From Armigeres subalbatus (lineage: Eukaryota; Arthropoda; Insecta; Diptera; Culicidae): a stretch of DNA of 64,000 nt. Both the position numbers and the translations under genes were made by a program. The notes below the pieces were generated by a model that saw nothing but the letters and a program-made list of their open reading frames with translations, made no database searches and had not been told where the DNA came from. Position 1 is the stretch's first letter; each line of letters opens with the position of its first letter. This document shows, in pieces, positions 32,803-45,260 of the stretch. The DNA lies in assembly GCF_024139115.2 (NCBI RefSeq), contig NC_085140.1, positions 15,941,085-16,005,084 on the forward strand. Reading direction: 5' to 3'.

Positions 32803-35400
32803 TTAAAACTGCACATTGCGCGCCGTAGTACTTCCTGTTTTGACGGCGTAATTTTCTGAATATTCTAAGAATTCATTCACATAAGGTGATATTTCTCTGA
32901 AAGCATTAATTTTCTCATATTTATTTATCATCAGACTAAGGCCGGAGTGGCCTGTGCTGCACATAAAAGTCATCTTCATTCGGCTCAGTCCATGGCTGCA
33001 CTTCGCCAACCACGCAGTCTGCGGAGGGTCCGCAAGTCGTCCTCCACCTGATCGATCCACCTTGCCCGCTGTGCACCTCGCCTTCTTGTTCCCGTCGGAT
33101 CGTTGTCGAGAACCATTTTCACCGGATTACTGTCCGACATTCTGGCTATGTGCCCGGCCCACCGCAGTCTTCCGATTTTCGCGGTGTGAACGATGGATGG
33201 TTCTCCCAACAGCTGATGCAACTCGTGGTTCATTCGCCTCCTCCACGTACCGTCCGCCATCTGCACCCCACCATAGATGGTACGCAACACTTTCCTTTCG
33301 AAAACTCCCAGTGCGCGTTGGTCCTCCACGAGCATCGTCCAGGTCTCGTGTCCGTAGAGAACTACCGGTCTTATAAGCGTTTTGTAGATAGTCAGTTTGG
33401 TACGGCGGCGAACTCTATTCGATCGGAGCGTCTTGCGCAGTCCAAAGTACGTACAATTTCCAGCCACTATGCGTCTCCGAATTTCTCTGCTGGTATCGTT
33501 ATCGGCGGTCACCAGTGAGCCCAAGTACACGAATTCTTCAACCACCTCGATTTCGTCACCACCGATAGAAACTCGTGGTGGGTGGGTCACATTGACCTCT
33601 CTTGAGCCTCTTCCTATCATGTACTTCGTCTTCGACGTGTTGATGACTAGTCCAATCCGTTTAGCTTCGCTTTTCAGTCTGATGTAGGCTTCCTCCATCC
33701 TCTCAAAGTTACGTGCCATGATATCAATGTCGTCGGTGAAACCAAATAACTGGACGGACTTCGTGAAAATCGTACCACTCGTGTCAATCCCTGCCCTTCG
33801 TATTACTCCTTCCAAAGCGATGTTGAATAGCAGACACGAAAGACCATCACCTTGCCGTAACCCTCTACGCGTTTCGAAGGGACTCGAGAATGCCCCTGAA
33901 ACCCGAACTACGCACATCACCCGATCCATCGTCGCCTTGATCAACCGTATCAGTTTATCCGGAAATCCGTTTTCGTGCATTAGCTGCCATAGCTGGTCCC
34001 GATCGATTGTATCATATGCGGCTTTGAAGTCGATAAATAGATGATGTGTGGGCACGTTGTATTCGCGGCATTTCTGCAATACCTGACGTATGGCGAACAC
34101 CTGGTCTGTGGTAGAGCGTTCACCCATAAATCCTGCCTGGTACTGCCACACGAACTCTCTTGCAATTGGTGTTAGTCGGCGGCATAAAATTTGGGAGAGT
34201 ACCTGCGGCGTTCAGCAATGTGATTGCGCGGTAGTTGCTACATTCCAGCTTATCGCCCTTTTTGTAGATGGGACACACCACACCTTTCATCCACTCCTGC
34301 GGCAGAACCTCATCCTCCCAAACCTTGGTAATCACCCAGTGCAGCGCTTTAGCCAGTGCTTCACCACCGTGTTTAAACAGCTCTCCTGGTAGTTGGTCAA
34401 CTCCAGGGGCTTTGTTGTTTTTCAGCCGGCCGATCTCCTCCTGGATTTCCTGGAGATTCGGAGCCGGAAGTCGCATGTCCTGCGCGCGTGCTCCTAGGTT
34501 CATTACCATACCGCCACCGTTGTCTCCCATATCGCCATTCAGGTGCTCTTCGTAAAAAGTGCTGCTGCCACTCTTTGGATCACCTCACGCTCGTTCGTAA
34601 GAAGGTTTCCGTTTATGTCCTTACACATATCGGGCTGCGGCACGTGGCCCTTACGTGAACGGTTCAACTTCTCATAGAACTTTCGTGCGTTATTAGCGCG
34701 GTACAGTTCCTCCGTCTCTTCACGGTCTCGATCTTCCTGCTGGCGCTTTTTCCTCCGGAAAATCGAGTTCACTTTCCCAGCACTATGAAGCCGGTTCCCA
34801 GCTCGTTGGTGGTGCCACAGCTTTGGTAGAAGGTAGCCGCTCGATGCCCGCTTTTCCACACTTTCTGTCCTGTCCAGCAGATTTCCTGCAGCGCTACGAC
34901 ATCGAAGTTACGGGGATGTAATTCATCGTAGATTATCCTGTCGCAACCTGCGAAGCCTAGCGACTTGCAGTTCCATGTTCTAAGCTTCCAATCGTGATCC
35001 TTTTTTCGTCGCCTAGGTCGTTGCCGATTGTATCGAGTCGTATTATCTTCTATGTCGTTCGTAATAGTTGTTTTTAAAGGCGGCTTATTGGGCCTGCGCA
35101 AACCTCCTGTATCGTCGGAGGGCCGTCGTGTCAGGGCTGCCCAGTCAACACAAGATCGTATATGATGTCACATAAGATGCTAAAGTGGAGGCCATATAGG
35201 TACTTCCCCATACAATATGTACGTATATCGCCTCCACATTAGCATCCTATGTTGCATCATATACGATTTTGTGTTGACTGGGTGTTTAGCGTCCCACCTA
35301 ACACCAGGACTTGGGCTTGTGCGCTTTGAGCGGTACACGGTCGCTTTGGCGGAGCCTACTTGCGGATACATGCAGCTTTTTATAGAGGTTTAACAGGGCC
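32803..35400 (-). mobile_element. RTE-like (JAM1-type) non-LTR retrotransposon, disrupted
   Basis: Read on -. 35090-34771 encodes the start of an apurinic endonuclease domain (RTWNCKSLGFAGCDRIIYDE, VALQEICWTG). It is joined by a large deletion and frame change near 34771 to the linker before the polymerase (FYEKLNRSRKGHVPQPD). 34530-34190 carries reverse transcriptase motifs (NNKAPGVDQLPGELFK, CPIYKKGD, NYRAITLLN). A frameshift near 34190 leads to 34180-32985 with AGFMGERSTTDQ, FIDFKAAYDTIDR, RRGLRQGDGLSCLLFN and GFTDDIDIM. The catalytic box reads FTDD where the family usually has F/YADD. The C-terminus has IGRLRWAGHIARM and RRRGAQRARWIDQVEDDL. Most of the endonuclease is missing, so the copy is dead. 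Clade named by recognition of motifs only. Confidence 0.85.
35140..35282. mobile_element. Small MITE in LINE 5' region, CCCAGTCAACAC ends
   Basis: CCCAGTCAACACAAGATCGT and, inverted, ACGATTTTGTGTTGACTGGG bound a 143-bp element whose arms of ~60 bp pair almost fully (GATGCTAAAGTGGAGG against CCTCCACATTAGCATC). It splits the LINE 5' sequence (gctaaacacc / gcagccctgacacgac on -). Confidence 0.8.
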
Positions 35401-35559
35401 CACTGTCAAACCCCACCATATCCTAGGCAGGCGCCACAACTCGCAGATGGCCTGGGGAGGGATCGTCGAGCCCTTGGACATAGTCCCTGCTGCCCTTAAT
35501 TTTCTCATAGAAAAGTATTGAAGTAATGAAATTCCAATTTTTTTTGGGGACCACCCGTT

Positions 35560-37900
35560 AGACACTCTTAGAAACCCAAAGAACTAAGTAGCTGTTTTGC
35601 ATCTTCAATAAGTGTTCCATTCCAGGTCATCCAAGAATTTTCTAGAGTCTACACGCATAAGCAAGACCTTAAGATCTATACACATAATTAAATGAGTGAT
35701 ATCTCTTTTAAAAACTCGTTCATGTTCTATTTGATCCATAAAGCAAAATTCAATAATTGTTCAGTTTCAGGTCATTCAAGAATTTCCTGGAGTATAGGCC
35801 TCTACACACGTAACCAAAGAGCTGTTATTTATTTAAAAAAATGGTTCATGTCCTATTCGATCTAGTAGACCAAATTGGACACGCTTTAATAGCTGTTCCT
35901 TTTCTGTTCATCCAAGAATCTTCTGGAGTATAGGCTTTGAAATCTACACGCGTAACCAAAGAGCGTTTCATGTCCTATTTGATGTAATGAACCAAATTGG
36001 AGATTGCTAGTGGATTACGACTGTGAAACTGTGTAACTTAATTTTCGGATTGGCTTTCAGTCAGTCCGAACAGGACAAATCTCCGTAAGAAAGTAGCAGT
36101 AATTAACAAACTGACTGCCATCGAGCCTTGAAGAAGATCCCCTCCCCGGATCGAAACGTCGGCGATGAAGTTAAAACTGTCAACGCTATTGACTGAAAGC
36201 CAATCCGAAAATTAGGAACCAAATTGGATCACACATAACCAAATAGCTGATATCATAACTGGTTCCAGTCCTATTTGATTTATAAAACAAAATTGGATAT
36301 GTCTTCAATAACTGTTCAGTTTCAGGTCATCCAAGAATTTCCTGGAGTATAGGCCTTAAGGTCAACACGCGTCACAAAAGGGTTGTTATCGCTTTTCAAA
36401 AATGGTTCATGTCCTATTCTATCTAGTTAACCGAAGTGGATATATCCTTTCAATAGCTGTTCCTTTCCAGTTCATTCAAGAATTGCCTGGAGTATTGGAC
36501 TTGAGGTCAACACGCGGAACCAAAGGGCTTCAATAGCTGTTCCTTTTCAGGTCATCCAAGAATTACTCCAAGAAGAAGTATAGGCGTTAAGATCTACACG
36601 CATTATTAGATGGTTTATATATTTTTAAATGGCTCCTGCTCTATTTGATCCTTGAAATCAAATAGGATACGCCTTCAATAACCTTGTGTTTCAGGCCGTC
36701 CAAGAGCTCCCTGGAGTATAGGCCTTGAAATCCTCACACGTAACCACAGGTTTGATATCTCTTTTTGAAAATAGTTCATGCTCTATTTGATCTAAAAAAC
36801 CAAATTAAATATGGAATAAGGGCCTCGGATCTACACGCGTAACTGAAGGTCTGTTTTTTAACGGTTCATGGTATGGTAACACGATAATTCCCTGTAGTAT
36901 GGGTCTTAAGGTTTACACGCGAAGCAAAAAGAACAGTTTTCTCTTTTAACAATAGTTTGTGCCCTTTTTGATTCAAAGAGTCATCCAAGAATTCCTTGGA
37001 GCACATGACAAAAAGTTCTACACGCATAACCAGAAGTCTTTAATAACTTTAAAAAATGATTTATGTCCTTGTGATTCATAGAAAAAAAATGGATACACCT
37101 TCAACTATTGTTGCATCCCAGTTCAACCAAGAATTACCTGAAGTATAGGCTTTCAGCTCCTTGAGAGCTGTTAGCCTTTTTGATCGTTTATGCTGATTGC
37201 GATCCATAGAATTGAATTGGATGAGCTTTCAACAATTGCTCTTTTTCAGTTCATTAAAAAATTCACTGGAGTTTCGGCCTTGATGCCGTCACGCGTACAC
37301 AAAGGGCTGTTATTTCTTTTGTAAATGGTCCATGCCCTTAGTAATCCATAGAACCAAATTGGATAAGCGTTAAACAAAAAATCAAATCCTTCTTAATTTA
37401 AATAATCACTTTCGTTATGCGTTTTGACCTTAAGACTAGTACTCCAATTCTTGTAATTTTTGGACGGCGTTGAATGGAACATGCATTTCATTCATATCCT
37501 GTTTATGGAGCATGCAATCAATTCATGTCCAATTTGGCTCAAATTGTCAGTTAAAGCATGTTGCATTTCTAAATAGAGTATGTAGATCTTTCGTTATGCT
37601 TATTGACCTTAAGACCTGAACTCCAATTTTTGAACCACCCGGATTGATATGTGTATTACATTTACATCCAATTTGGTTCAAATAATCACAAAAAGCATGT
37701 TGCATTTCTGAAACGGGCAAATAGATCTTCCGTTACGCGTATTGACCTTCAGGCCTGTACTCCAGTTCTTGGAATTCTTGGATGGCTTGGAATGGAACAA
37801 ATGTTGAAGGCATGTCTAATTTGATTAAAGAATCTCAAGGAATATTGATGTTTGGACCACTGGGAGCATGTCCAAATCAAAAATATCTATGGAAGAATGT
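35560..37900. repeat. Degenerate tandem array, ~150-190 bp unit, with inverted end
   Basis: Units contain AATAGCTGTTCCTTTTCAGG, TCATCCAAGAATTTCCTGGA, GTATAGGCCTTAAGGTC, TACACGCGTAACCAAAGG and GGTTCATGTCCTATTTGATC. I count about a dozen copies from 35580 to 37370. From about 37400 to 37860 the units occur in the other orientation (GCGTATTGACCTTCAGGC, CTGTACTCCAGTTCTTGGA). Divergence is high and no frame is conserved. A MITE is inserted at 36041-36212. Confidence 0.8.
36041..36212. mobile_element. TA-flanked MITE, ATTTTCGGATTGGCTTTCAG ends
   Basis: ATTTTCGGATTGGCTTTCAG and, inverted, CTGAAAGCCAATCCGAAAAT are perfect inverted repeats between TA dinucleotides. The interior carries CCCCGGATCGAAACGTCGG, the dispersed motif also seen at 173 and 3678. 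It lies inside one unit of the tandem array. Confidence 0.8.
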
Positions 37901-40332
37901 CCAATTTGACTTTTATTTGGTGCAATTAACTCTAACTTCTACTGGCTGATGAACATTTTTGATTCCACCTCTTTGCAAACTCTGCTTTGGCAGGTTCAGT
38001 GCGGGCGCTGGACGGTGCAAACGTTCTTTTCCTTCCATAGCAGAAATTATTAAGTCAACTTGCCTCGCTGATAGCTGCTTAGGTCTACTTTCGATGTCCA
38101 CGTCAACTCGATAAATAATATTAAAAATTTCTCTGAGAATCGCCCAAAGCTTTTGTATAAATTTGTTTTTCATTAATTCATTTGGATTATTTCCGTCAAG
38201 TAATGCTCAAATTTTGAATTGAATGCTTTCCAGATGAATTGCTTCTAAACTTCATCAAATGTATTCCTGTAGTCTTTTCTAAATGGGGTGCAAAATCTAA
38301 TTTAAATCCATACAAAAAGTTTATTTTTAAGAGTCAAATTCCACAAAGAATTCGTCCAAAACTCTACAGAAGCTATTTAAACAATTTTTGCATAAATGCA
38401 ACAATTTTGCAACTTTTCATAGGAAATTTATTCAATTTAATTTTTAATATTCATAGCAAACAATGAAAACTGAAATCAATTCTCACAAAAAAGATACAAT
38501 AATAAATATTTTTATTTTTAAAATGTATTAGGGATTGGGTAAATTGGGATTTTTCGAGTTTCTAAGAAAATGTTCTACAGCTGAAGAAGCCATAATGCAA
38601 TTAAAAAGTAATTACTCGAAATTTTCCGATTCACAATCAATTTTGGTAAAAAAAACTCATCTTCTTTCGCTCTTCTCATTCTCGTTTGTTTCCATTCTTT
38701 GTACGCATGCCAACATATCATTCGTGTTCGTTCATTTCTCTCTCTTCTCCTCTCGCCTACTTCGATGTTTCTCTGATTTTTCTCTTTCGCTTTACTAAAG
38801 CTCTTTGCTGGCAGTGCCGCGCCGCAATGCATGGAAACGCAAAATTATGTTTTTTTTTTTGGAAAAATCAACGAAACATAACACTAAAGTGAGGTTTTTG
38901 TACTTTTCTCTCTCTCCCGAACTGTTTTTCCCCTTTCGTCAGGGCTCGTCGTCGACGTCACGGCACCGAAGAATACGACCAATAATTCTTAAAATCCGGC
39001 CAATACGGGACGTCGATAGCTAAATTTTATTAAATGCACAATGAATGCTCGAGTAGTTTACTCGACGCCACAGACAAAACAAGCTGGATTCAATAACGGT
39101 TGTAAAAATTTAACTTTGAAAAATCGTAAGCGTTTTTTGACATCGCGGTTAGTATTTTCAACATGAATAAATATGAATGAAATTTGTTTTTTATATTGCG
39201 TTTTTTTATGGTCATTCAACGCTGCTTTTGTCTATTTGTCCGTCACACTGAATATATATTTCAAAGAGAGATTAAGATTACAAGGTTTCCGACTTTTGTC
39301 GAACTTATAAACGCTACGAAGAACTGTCATCAATGGACAGTGAAAAGATTACAGGGGTGATAATTATCTAATATCATATTGTTCTAGTCAAATAGATTCG
39401 AAAACAAAAAAAACGCATCGATAACGGCAGCTGTGATGTCCTTGTTCGTGAAACCTGCACAGTATGAAAGAGACAGAAAGGACTGCTTTATTCATCAATT
39501 CGTCAGATCGAGACTTCGGAACGATGCACTTCTATGAGTGATTAACGAAAATTTTACATTTTACAAAAATGCTCTCAGAAAATTTTAATTATTAATTGAA
39601 ACTGTTTGCTCTACGTTTACCAAAAAACAAAATCAAGACCTATGACCTGAGAGGGAGCTCTCGATACTACACATCAAATTAAATGAATACTGTCGTCATA
39701 CAACAAGTAAATTTTCAACAAGAAAAAACACCCAACGTAGGCGCTACCTGAAAAGACCAAATTTTGTTTTGCGTTTTATTCCTTGCCGACAATTTCTTTT
39801 TCGGCTCCCTTCCAGCCCAAGACTAATCTACCGCCGATCAATTTCAGACTACTATCACTCAAACAGTTTCAAAATGGAGCATTATTCTATTTAGTTTTTT
39901 TTAAAGCCATTAACAAAATTTCTACGGATATCTTCCAGATAGATCACTCATTCACTAGTTTTTTTTTCGGAATGTCGCTTCGGGGTTTCGACTTCTCGAA
40001 CTTGATTGTGGTGAATTTTGTTCGACTAATATCTATTGTTATTTATCCTAATCTGTGAAATCTTTGTTTGTGCCCGTGTTTGTAAACTCCAGGAAAGCAT
40101 TGTGCATTCGTTTTGTGTGACAGAAATAGGGAAATAATACAATAATTGGAATAAAGCCCGAACATGGTACTAAAACATGTATTTTCATATTTCTTATACT
40201 TCCCTCCCCGAAAAATAATATGTGCAAATAAAACGAATATTAATTGGCCGTCTTGGTAACACTGGTTCATGTGTCCGTCCTACGTTGCAACCAACTCGTC
40301 AAACTCCTATCCAAATTGAATCTAACGTCCAG
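37901..40332. other. Intron of gene 1 with a CT/GA-rich segment
   Basis: A - frame of 86 codons at 37913-38173 is unrecognised. 38655-38800 and 38900-38940 are CT-rich (TCTCTCTTCTCCTCTC, TTTTCTCTCTCTC), followed by GTCGTCGACGTCACG at 38949. GAGA-type sites plus a CRE-like motif could mark an enhancer or internal promoter, which is inference. The rest is A/T-rich and empty. The acceptor CTAACGTCCAG ends at 40332. Confidence 0.4.
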
Positions 40333-41298
40333 TTCAAATCGAAGCACCGATCCAAGAGGAGGATGATAATTTCAATGTTGGGTCACTGGACGGAAGCCCC
40401 GAGCGTTCGGAATTACCACCGCCGGTTCAGTATGATCCGATGACCAGTACGACCACACTGACCAAAAAAGTATTTGCAGGTTATCAACAAGTCATTACCA
40501 CCAAAAGCCAAGAAGGTAAAACTCGCACCCACGTCAAAACCGTGTATGACCCTAGCGTAGAAGACGCCTCAGCCGGCTACGATGCGGCTGACAGCCCAAA
40601 GCAGGTAACCTCCGCAACAGTTGCCGAAAGCCGGATCGAGCCCGCCATGCCGTTAGTGGTCGAATCGAACAAGCAAGCAACGCCCGCCCCGCCTACTCCG
40701 AAAACCTCGCCCCTTCCCGCTCCTGTTCCGGAATCGGAACACAAATCGACACCGCCCCGCGCCTCGCCCCGACCTCAGCTAGAACAACAGGTTGCTCAGG
40801 AAACGATGGCAGGTAAACAACCCAGTGTCGAACCTATCAAAACATCTCGCCGTAAGCGACTATCGTCACCGCAACTCACATCCCCAACCATCACTGCTAC
40901 ACAAACGACATCATCTTCAAAACTTAAACCCCAATCAAAATCGACCCTTGCGCTCAAGACCGCATCGGCTATCAAGACAACTACCGATCCATCGACCCCA
41001 ACCACACCCAAAGCTACGGCACAAGAGCCAACTAAGACAAAGCCGGCTACGGCCTCCTCCTCCTCATCTAAAAGTCAATCATTGCCATCGTCACCATCCT
41101 CAGCATCAACCCCACCATCACCGCAATCGCCCACCCCCTCGTCAACGAACGGCCGGCCCAAGCCAACGAAAAAGAAGACTATCGATGAGATCGAAACCGC
41201 CCCGCTGACGGCGAACGATGAGCTGGACAACTCCAGCGCACCGGCCACTCCTCCGGTGCCTCCCCGCCGCAAGCGGGAAAGTAAAGTCTCTCGAATAG
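40333..41298 (+). CDS. Gene 1, common 3' exon D (Pro/Ser/Thr/Lys-rich tail)
   Basis: The acceptor CAG ends at 40332 and the exon starts with TT, which with the G left by exon B or C makes GTT (Val). The frame then reads QIEAPIQEEDDNFNVGSLDG, PVQYDPMTSTTTLTKKVF, AGYQQVITTKSQEGKTRTHV and KTVYDPSVEDASAGYD. About 200 residues of Pro/Ser/Thr/Lys-rich low-complexity sequence follow, ending in APATPPVPPRRKRESKV. PPVPPR fits a class II SH3 ligand (PxxPxR). Opening the frame upstream meets a stop at 40323, so the splice start is the better choice than the ATG at 40440. Donor ATAG|GTAAAG after 41298 leaves phase 1; without it translation ends at KAQK and TAG 41313-41315. Likely intrinsically disordered; partner unknown. 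Confidence 0.75.
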
Positions 41299-42244
41299 GT
41301 AAAGCCCAGAAGTAGTAGAGCCGTATGCGCTCTGGTACCGCACACAATGCCATTGAAGCCATTCTCCAAAATTGACCACATTATTGTTGTGTTTGCGCAA
41401 AAGCCATTGTTATATTTACCACAGTTGTTCGCTAATGCCTATACGTTAAACTACCTTCACATTTCTACAAGCTACACCAATACACGTGTAACTACCAAAC
41501 TCAGAACATGTGCTGCGGTCGCTATAGTTTTGTCTAACTTGTAAGTTCCTTTATTTCCTAGATTTAAGCTAAACCGTGTTTATCTAATCGAGTTTCAAGT
41601 GTGACAAAAAGGAAGAGAAAATGTGCTGAATTTATCGATTTGCTCGGATTTTCCTCAGGGTCGATAGTTTTCTCCTTTTTCCCTCCTTATAAGTTTTTAA
41701 TTAGATAGCAATTTGTTTTCAAAATGTTTGTTTAAAAAAAAACAAAAAAGTTCAACTTTCTTACAATACTCAAATGCTTTCTTCTTTTTTCTCTCTCTTT
41801 TTCATCCCTCATTGTTTGCAATATCCCAAATCCCTTTTTGTCTATTGTGTCCCTTTAATATTCTTCTTCCTTCATACTGCTTAATTATTACAAACAATCA
41901 AAACAAAGCTAACAAAGCGAAGAAAACTACTTTTACGAATCTCTTTCTCTCGTGTCTACCGTGTACGAAACGAAATGGGATAAGATAATAAAGACAATAA
42001 AGACAAGAATCGATTCAACTGAACTACATCAAACTTTGTTCTATTTTATTTTTATCTCTTAAATTATCTTTTAGTTTTTTGTTTTGCTTTTCTCTACTGT
42101 GACATTTTGAAAACAAATTTCTACCTTTTTCCTGAACACTGTTGTGTTTCGTTTCTGTTACATACCCTCTGTGTTCAAAATTAGCCTAGTGTGTTATTTT
42201 TCTTTTCGTGTTCTTTTTTCTTTTCTCCACTTTCTCCCCCGTAG
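41299..42244 (+). promoter_or_regulatory. Intron or alternative 3' UTR after exon D
   Basis: If the donor is skipped, the stop at 41313-41315 is followed by AATAAA at 41987-41992 and again at 41996-42001. If used, the intron ends with a very strong polypyrimidine tract (ttttctccactttctccccc) and GTAG at 42244. T-rich throughout, no other gene. Confidence 0.5.
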
Positions 42245-42279
42245 CGAAATTCTTCCGAACCTTCTGTACGATACTGTGA
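42245..42279 (+). CDS. Gene 1, probable last coding exon E
   Basis: After the strong acceptor the bases CG complete the phase-1 codon left by exon D, giving ...RI-AKFFRTFCTIL and TGA at 42277-42279. The fit of phase and acceptor supports it, but 11 codons are too few to be sure. The C-terminal -TIL would match a class I PDZ ligand (S/T-x-hydrophobic), a speculative reading. Confidence 0.45.
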
Positions 42280-43129
42280 GATACCACCACCTCTACTTAC
42301 CAGAGTCTTCTATCCAACCTAACTCGCCCACCCTGTGTAGATAGTAACCCTATTAACCAACCCCCCAAAGTACGTACCGTCTAAGGCTGTTGTAGATAGA
42401 TTAGCCAGATTCGAAATCAGCTCACGCGATCGTGCAATGTTACCTAGAATACAGCGAATGTGTTGAAATATAATTGCATTTCTGTTGTGGAGTATCCTTT
42501 CGCTTGTAGAACGCGATAAACTATTAATATGTCGAAATATGTCTGTTTTGAAGTTTCCTGAAGAGAAAACCCCACCCTCGGTGTGTCTCCTTTGTGCAAA
42601 CCCTGACAATACTCGTTGTAGTTGTATCCTCCTGTCTTCTGTTTTCAAATTTGTTTTCAAAATTGTTGGCTTCAGGTTTTTTCAAATCTTCCGCTCTTTG
42701 ACGTATTTTTTATAGTTGGATTGATATTTTTTTAAATATTATCCTGAATTGGAGATAAAAGATAAATAATTGGATATTTTTATAGCATGAGCATATTGAA
42801 ATATTTTCGATTTTTCCCCTCAATATTTTGAATATTTTTGAAAATGAAGTGCTTATATTTAAAGAAGTAGTATAATATCACGCACGTAAGTACATTAAAT
42901 GATTGATTTATTTATAACTTCCGATCCCGAAACTCGGTTGCTATCGGCCTCTGGTGGCAACGACGATGGAACTCGTTGTATGAGATCCAGTTGTGAGGCC
43001 ATCAGTTTATAAACACGTGCACCCGTTGAGTGTCCTCCGCTGATACACACCATGTCTTGCTAGCGTATAGCAGCAAAGATTTCACGTTATGTGAAACCAC
43101 GGCTTGTGGTGCTTGGTATTTCCAACGGA
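42280..43129. other. Probable 3' UTR, then unassigned sequence
   Basis: 42280-42880 could be 3' UTR of gene 1; no frame is convincing. 42895-43100 has more balanced composition and may be a fragment of a retroelement on -, but I cannot name it. Confidence 0.3.
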
Positions 43130-43425
43130 CATGTAATTTCCAAGGTAAATTCCTCAGATTTTCAAAGAGAAATTCTTTTAAACTTTATAAAATGAAGAGA
43201 AATGTTTTGAAATTTCCAAGAAAATTTATCCGAAATTTCCAAGGAAAGCAAAATTCTTCGGAATTTCCACAGAAATCTGCTAGATACATGGTAAATTCTT
43301 TTTGATTTTCAAGGGATTCATTCTTCGAAAACTCCTAAAGGATTTTGTTTTTGAATTTTTATAGGAAGATCTTTGCTATTTTCAGAGTAAATTCTTCGGA
43401 ATTTCCAGTAGACATTTTCGTATTT
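43130..43425. repeat. TTCCGAAG-type repeat, short block
   Basis: GGAATTTCC and AATTCTTCGGAATTTCC units as in the block at 936-3675. Confidence 0.7.
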
Positions 43426-44189
43426 TCCGACCAAACGTAAAATAGAAAAGACTGCAGTGGAGAATTGAAACAACGTGAAAATAGGAGAATATGGCTAGGC
43501 TTGATCCCTAGAGAGATTTCACGCTGTAAAAAAATGGATTTTTATCGAAGTTTCATGTACCGTAATTCGGGGGAACATTGATCATTTTTTTCATTGTTTT
43601 GTAAATATTTATAAGTGAAATCATAGCTTTTATCATATTTTTAAAACAAGTACTGCTTAGACCTGTGCGCCGGTCATATAATCAGCGGCGGCGAGATGGT
43701 CACTTTTGCCCCGGGGGCGGCGTCACGGTGGCGCGCCGTAAACTTTTATCGTGTACCGTGTACCGGCTTGGATGAAAAAATCAAAGGCTGAAAAATTAAA
43801 TTTTTCCGGGGAATTTTGGATTCACGCGGTTTTGATTAACACGGTAGGAATCGCCCGTATAAAAATCGACTTCAGTGGATTAAAATTGCAATATTCTGCG
43901 TTTGCCGATCATCAAACAGCACATTCAAAATAGTCAATTGCTGGCAATACTAATCAATACCTGATGTCAAAATGTTATTTGAATTAACACTTGATTTTGA
44001 TTAATCTAATTTTAACAATAAATCCTACTTCACTTTTTCGTGTCTTCTAAGTGTTAAGAATTAGATTTCGGTTTCATAGAACTAATTTGTTAATAACTTT
44101 TTTCAAATTTTGATTTCCAATTCAGGATTTTGATACACTTCAGTTGTTTTGATCTCAAAATATCTAATATTTCTTTTGAAATTTGGTTA
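43426..44189. other. Spacer with R1 terminus and GGCGGC-rich motif
   Basis: TACCGTAATTCGGGGGAACA at 43559 is the terminal sequence of the R1 repeat (see 14056-14816), here in the opposite orientation. AGACCTGTGCGCCGGTCATA at 43660 resembles 28486. No gene seen. Confidence 0.4.
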
Positions 44190-45260
44190 AATATGCCAAA
44201 AAAGTTCTTGGTGGAGTTTCTGAAAGAATTTCTGGAGGAAATGATTTTTTTTTAAATTCCTACAGGCATTTCTTAGGAAATTTCATTAGGAATTCCTTCG
44301 TAAAATCCTAAAACAATTTCTACAGATTTTTTTTTGATTTTAGAAAGAACAATCCATTCATGTTCTAGTTGAGAAATTCATTTAGTAACCTAAAACATTC
44401 TCTGTTGATATTTCAAAAAGAATTTTCGAAAGTTTTTCAGAAGGTATATCCGAATTTCTGAACGAAGTCTTGACGGAATGTCCAAAGGATTTTTTGGATA
44501 TATCTAAGACTGTCAGTAGTTATTTTGAAAAAAATCGTTCGGGGACTTGTTTGAATATTTCTTCAGCAACTTGTTCAGGAATTCTGAAGGAAATTTCGTC
44601 CTAGAACTTTGCTAGAAGGAATCTAGAAGGAATCCCAAAAGAGTTCTTAGAAGAATTTCTGAAGGATTTTTTTGGTAAAATCTTAAAGATTTTCCCAAGG
44701 TTTTCCTAAACAAATTTCTGAAGTAATGCGTGGAGGAAATTCCGAAATAATTCCCGAGAGAAATTCCAAAATATAGCTGAGAGAATTTCCGAAAGACTTT
44801 CTGGAATTCGTTCTACATTTTTGTAGAACTTCTTGAGGCAATTCCCGAGAGAATTCCTGGACGAATCTTCAAAGGAATTTCTGGAGAATTCCTAAAATAA
44901 AAAATCCGAAGGATTTCCTGGAGAAATCTAGGAATTACTTCAGAAATATCAGTAGGCCTTTCCTCTGAAATTTTATTAGGAATTTCTTCATAAATTCCTT
45001 TATGGATTCTTATGGAAATTACATTAGGGATTTTTTGGGGAAGTCGTTTAGAAATACCTTCAAAATCTCTTAAAATAGTTCAAACGGGAATTGTTTTCAA
45101 AAATCAAATCATTCAAGAACTCCTCAAAGTTTTTTTCCTTGAATAAACTAAAAAAATCCACCAAGAATTCCTTCGGATATTTCTCCAGGGATTTCTTTAA
45201 AAGTTTCTTCGAAAAGCCTCCGGTTTCTTCATAGATTTCTTCTAGGAAATCCATTGTAAA
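44190..45260. repeat. GGAATTTCTGGAGGAATTCC-type repeat block
   Basis: Units such as GGAATTTCTGGAGAATTCC and AAATTCCGAAATAATTCC, about 30 bp apart. The 64-codon - frame is repeat translation. Confidence 0.8.

Noticed and set aside
32954..34555. Several + strand frames of 95-140 codons
   Set aside because: Antisense to the reverse transcriptase of the RTE-like element.
40440..41315. Stand-alone 291-residue protein starting at ATG 40440
   Set aside because: Coding character extends upstream to 40333 and the splice phase fits the other exons, so this ATG is probably internal, though an internal promoter cannot be excluded.
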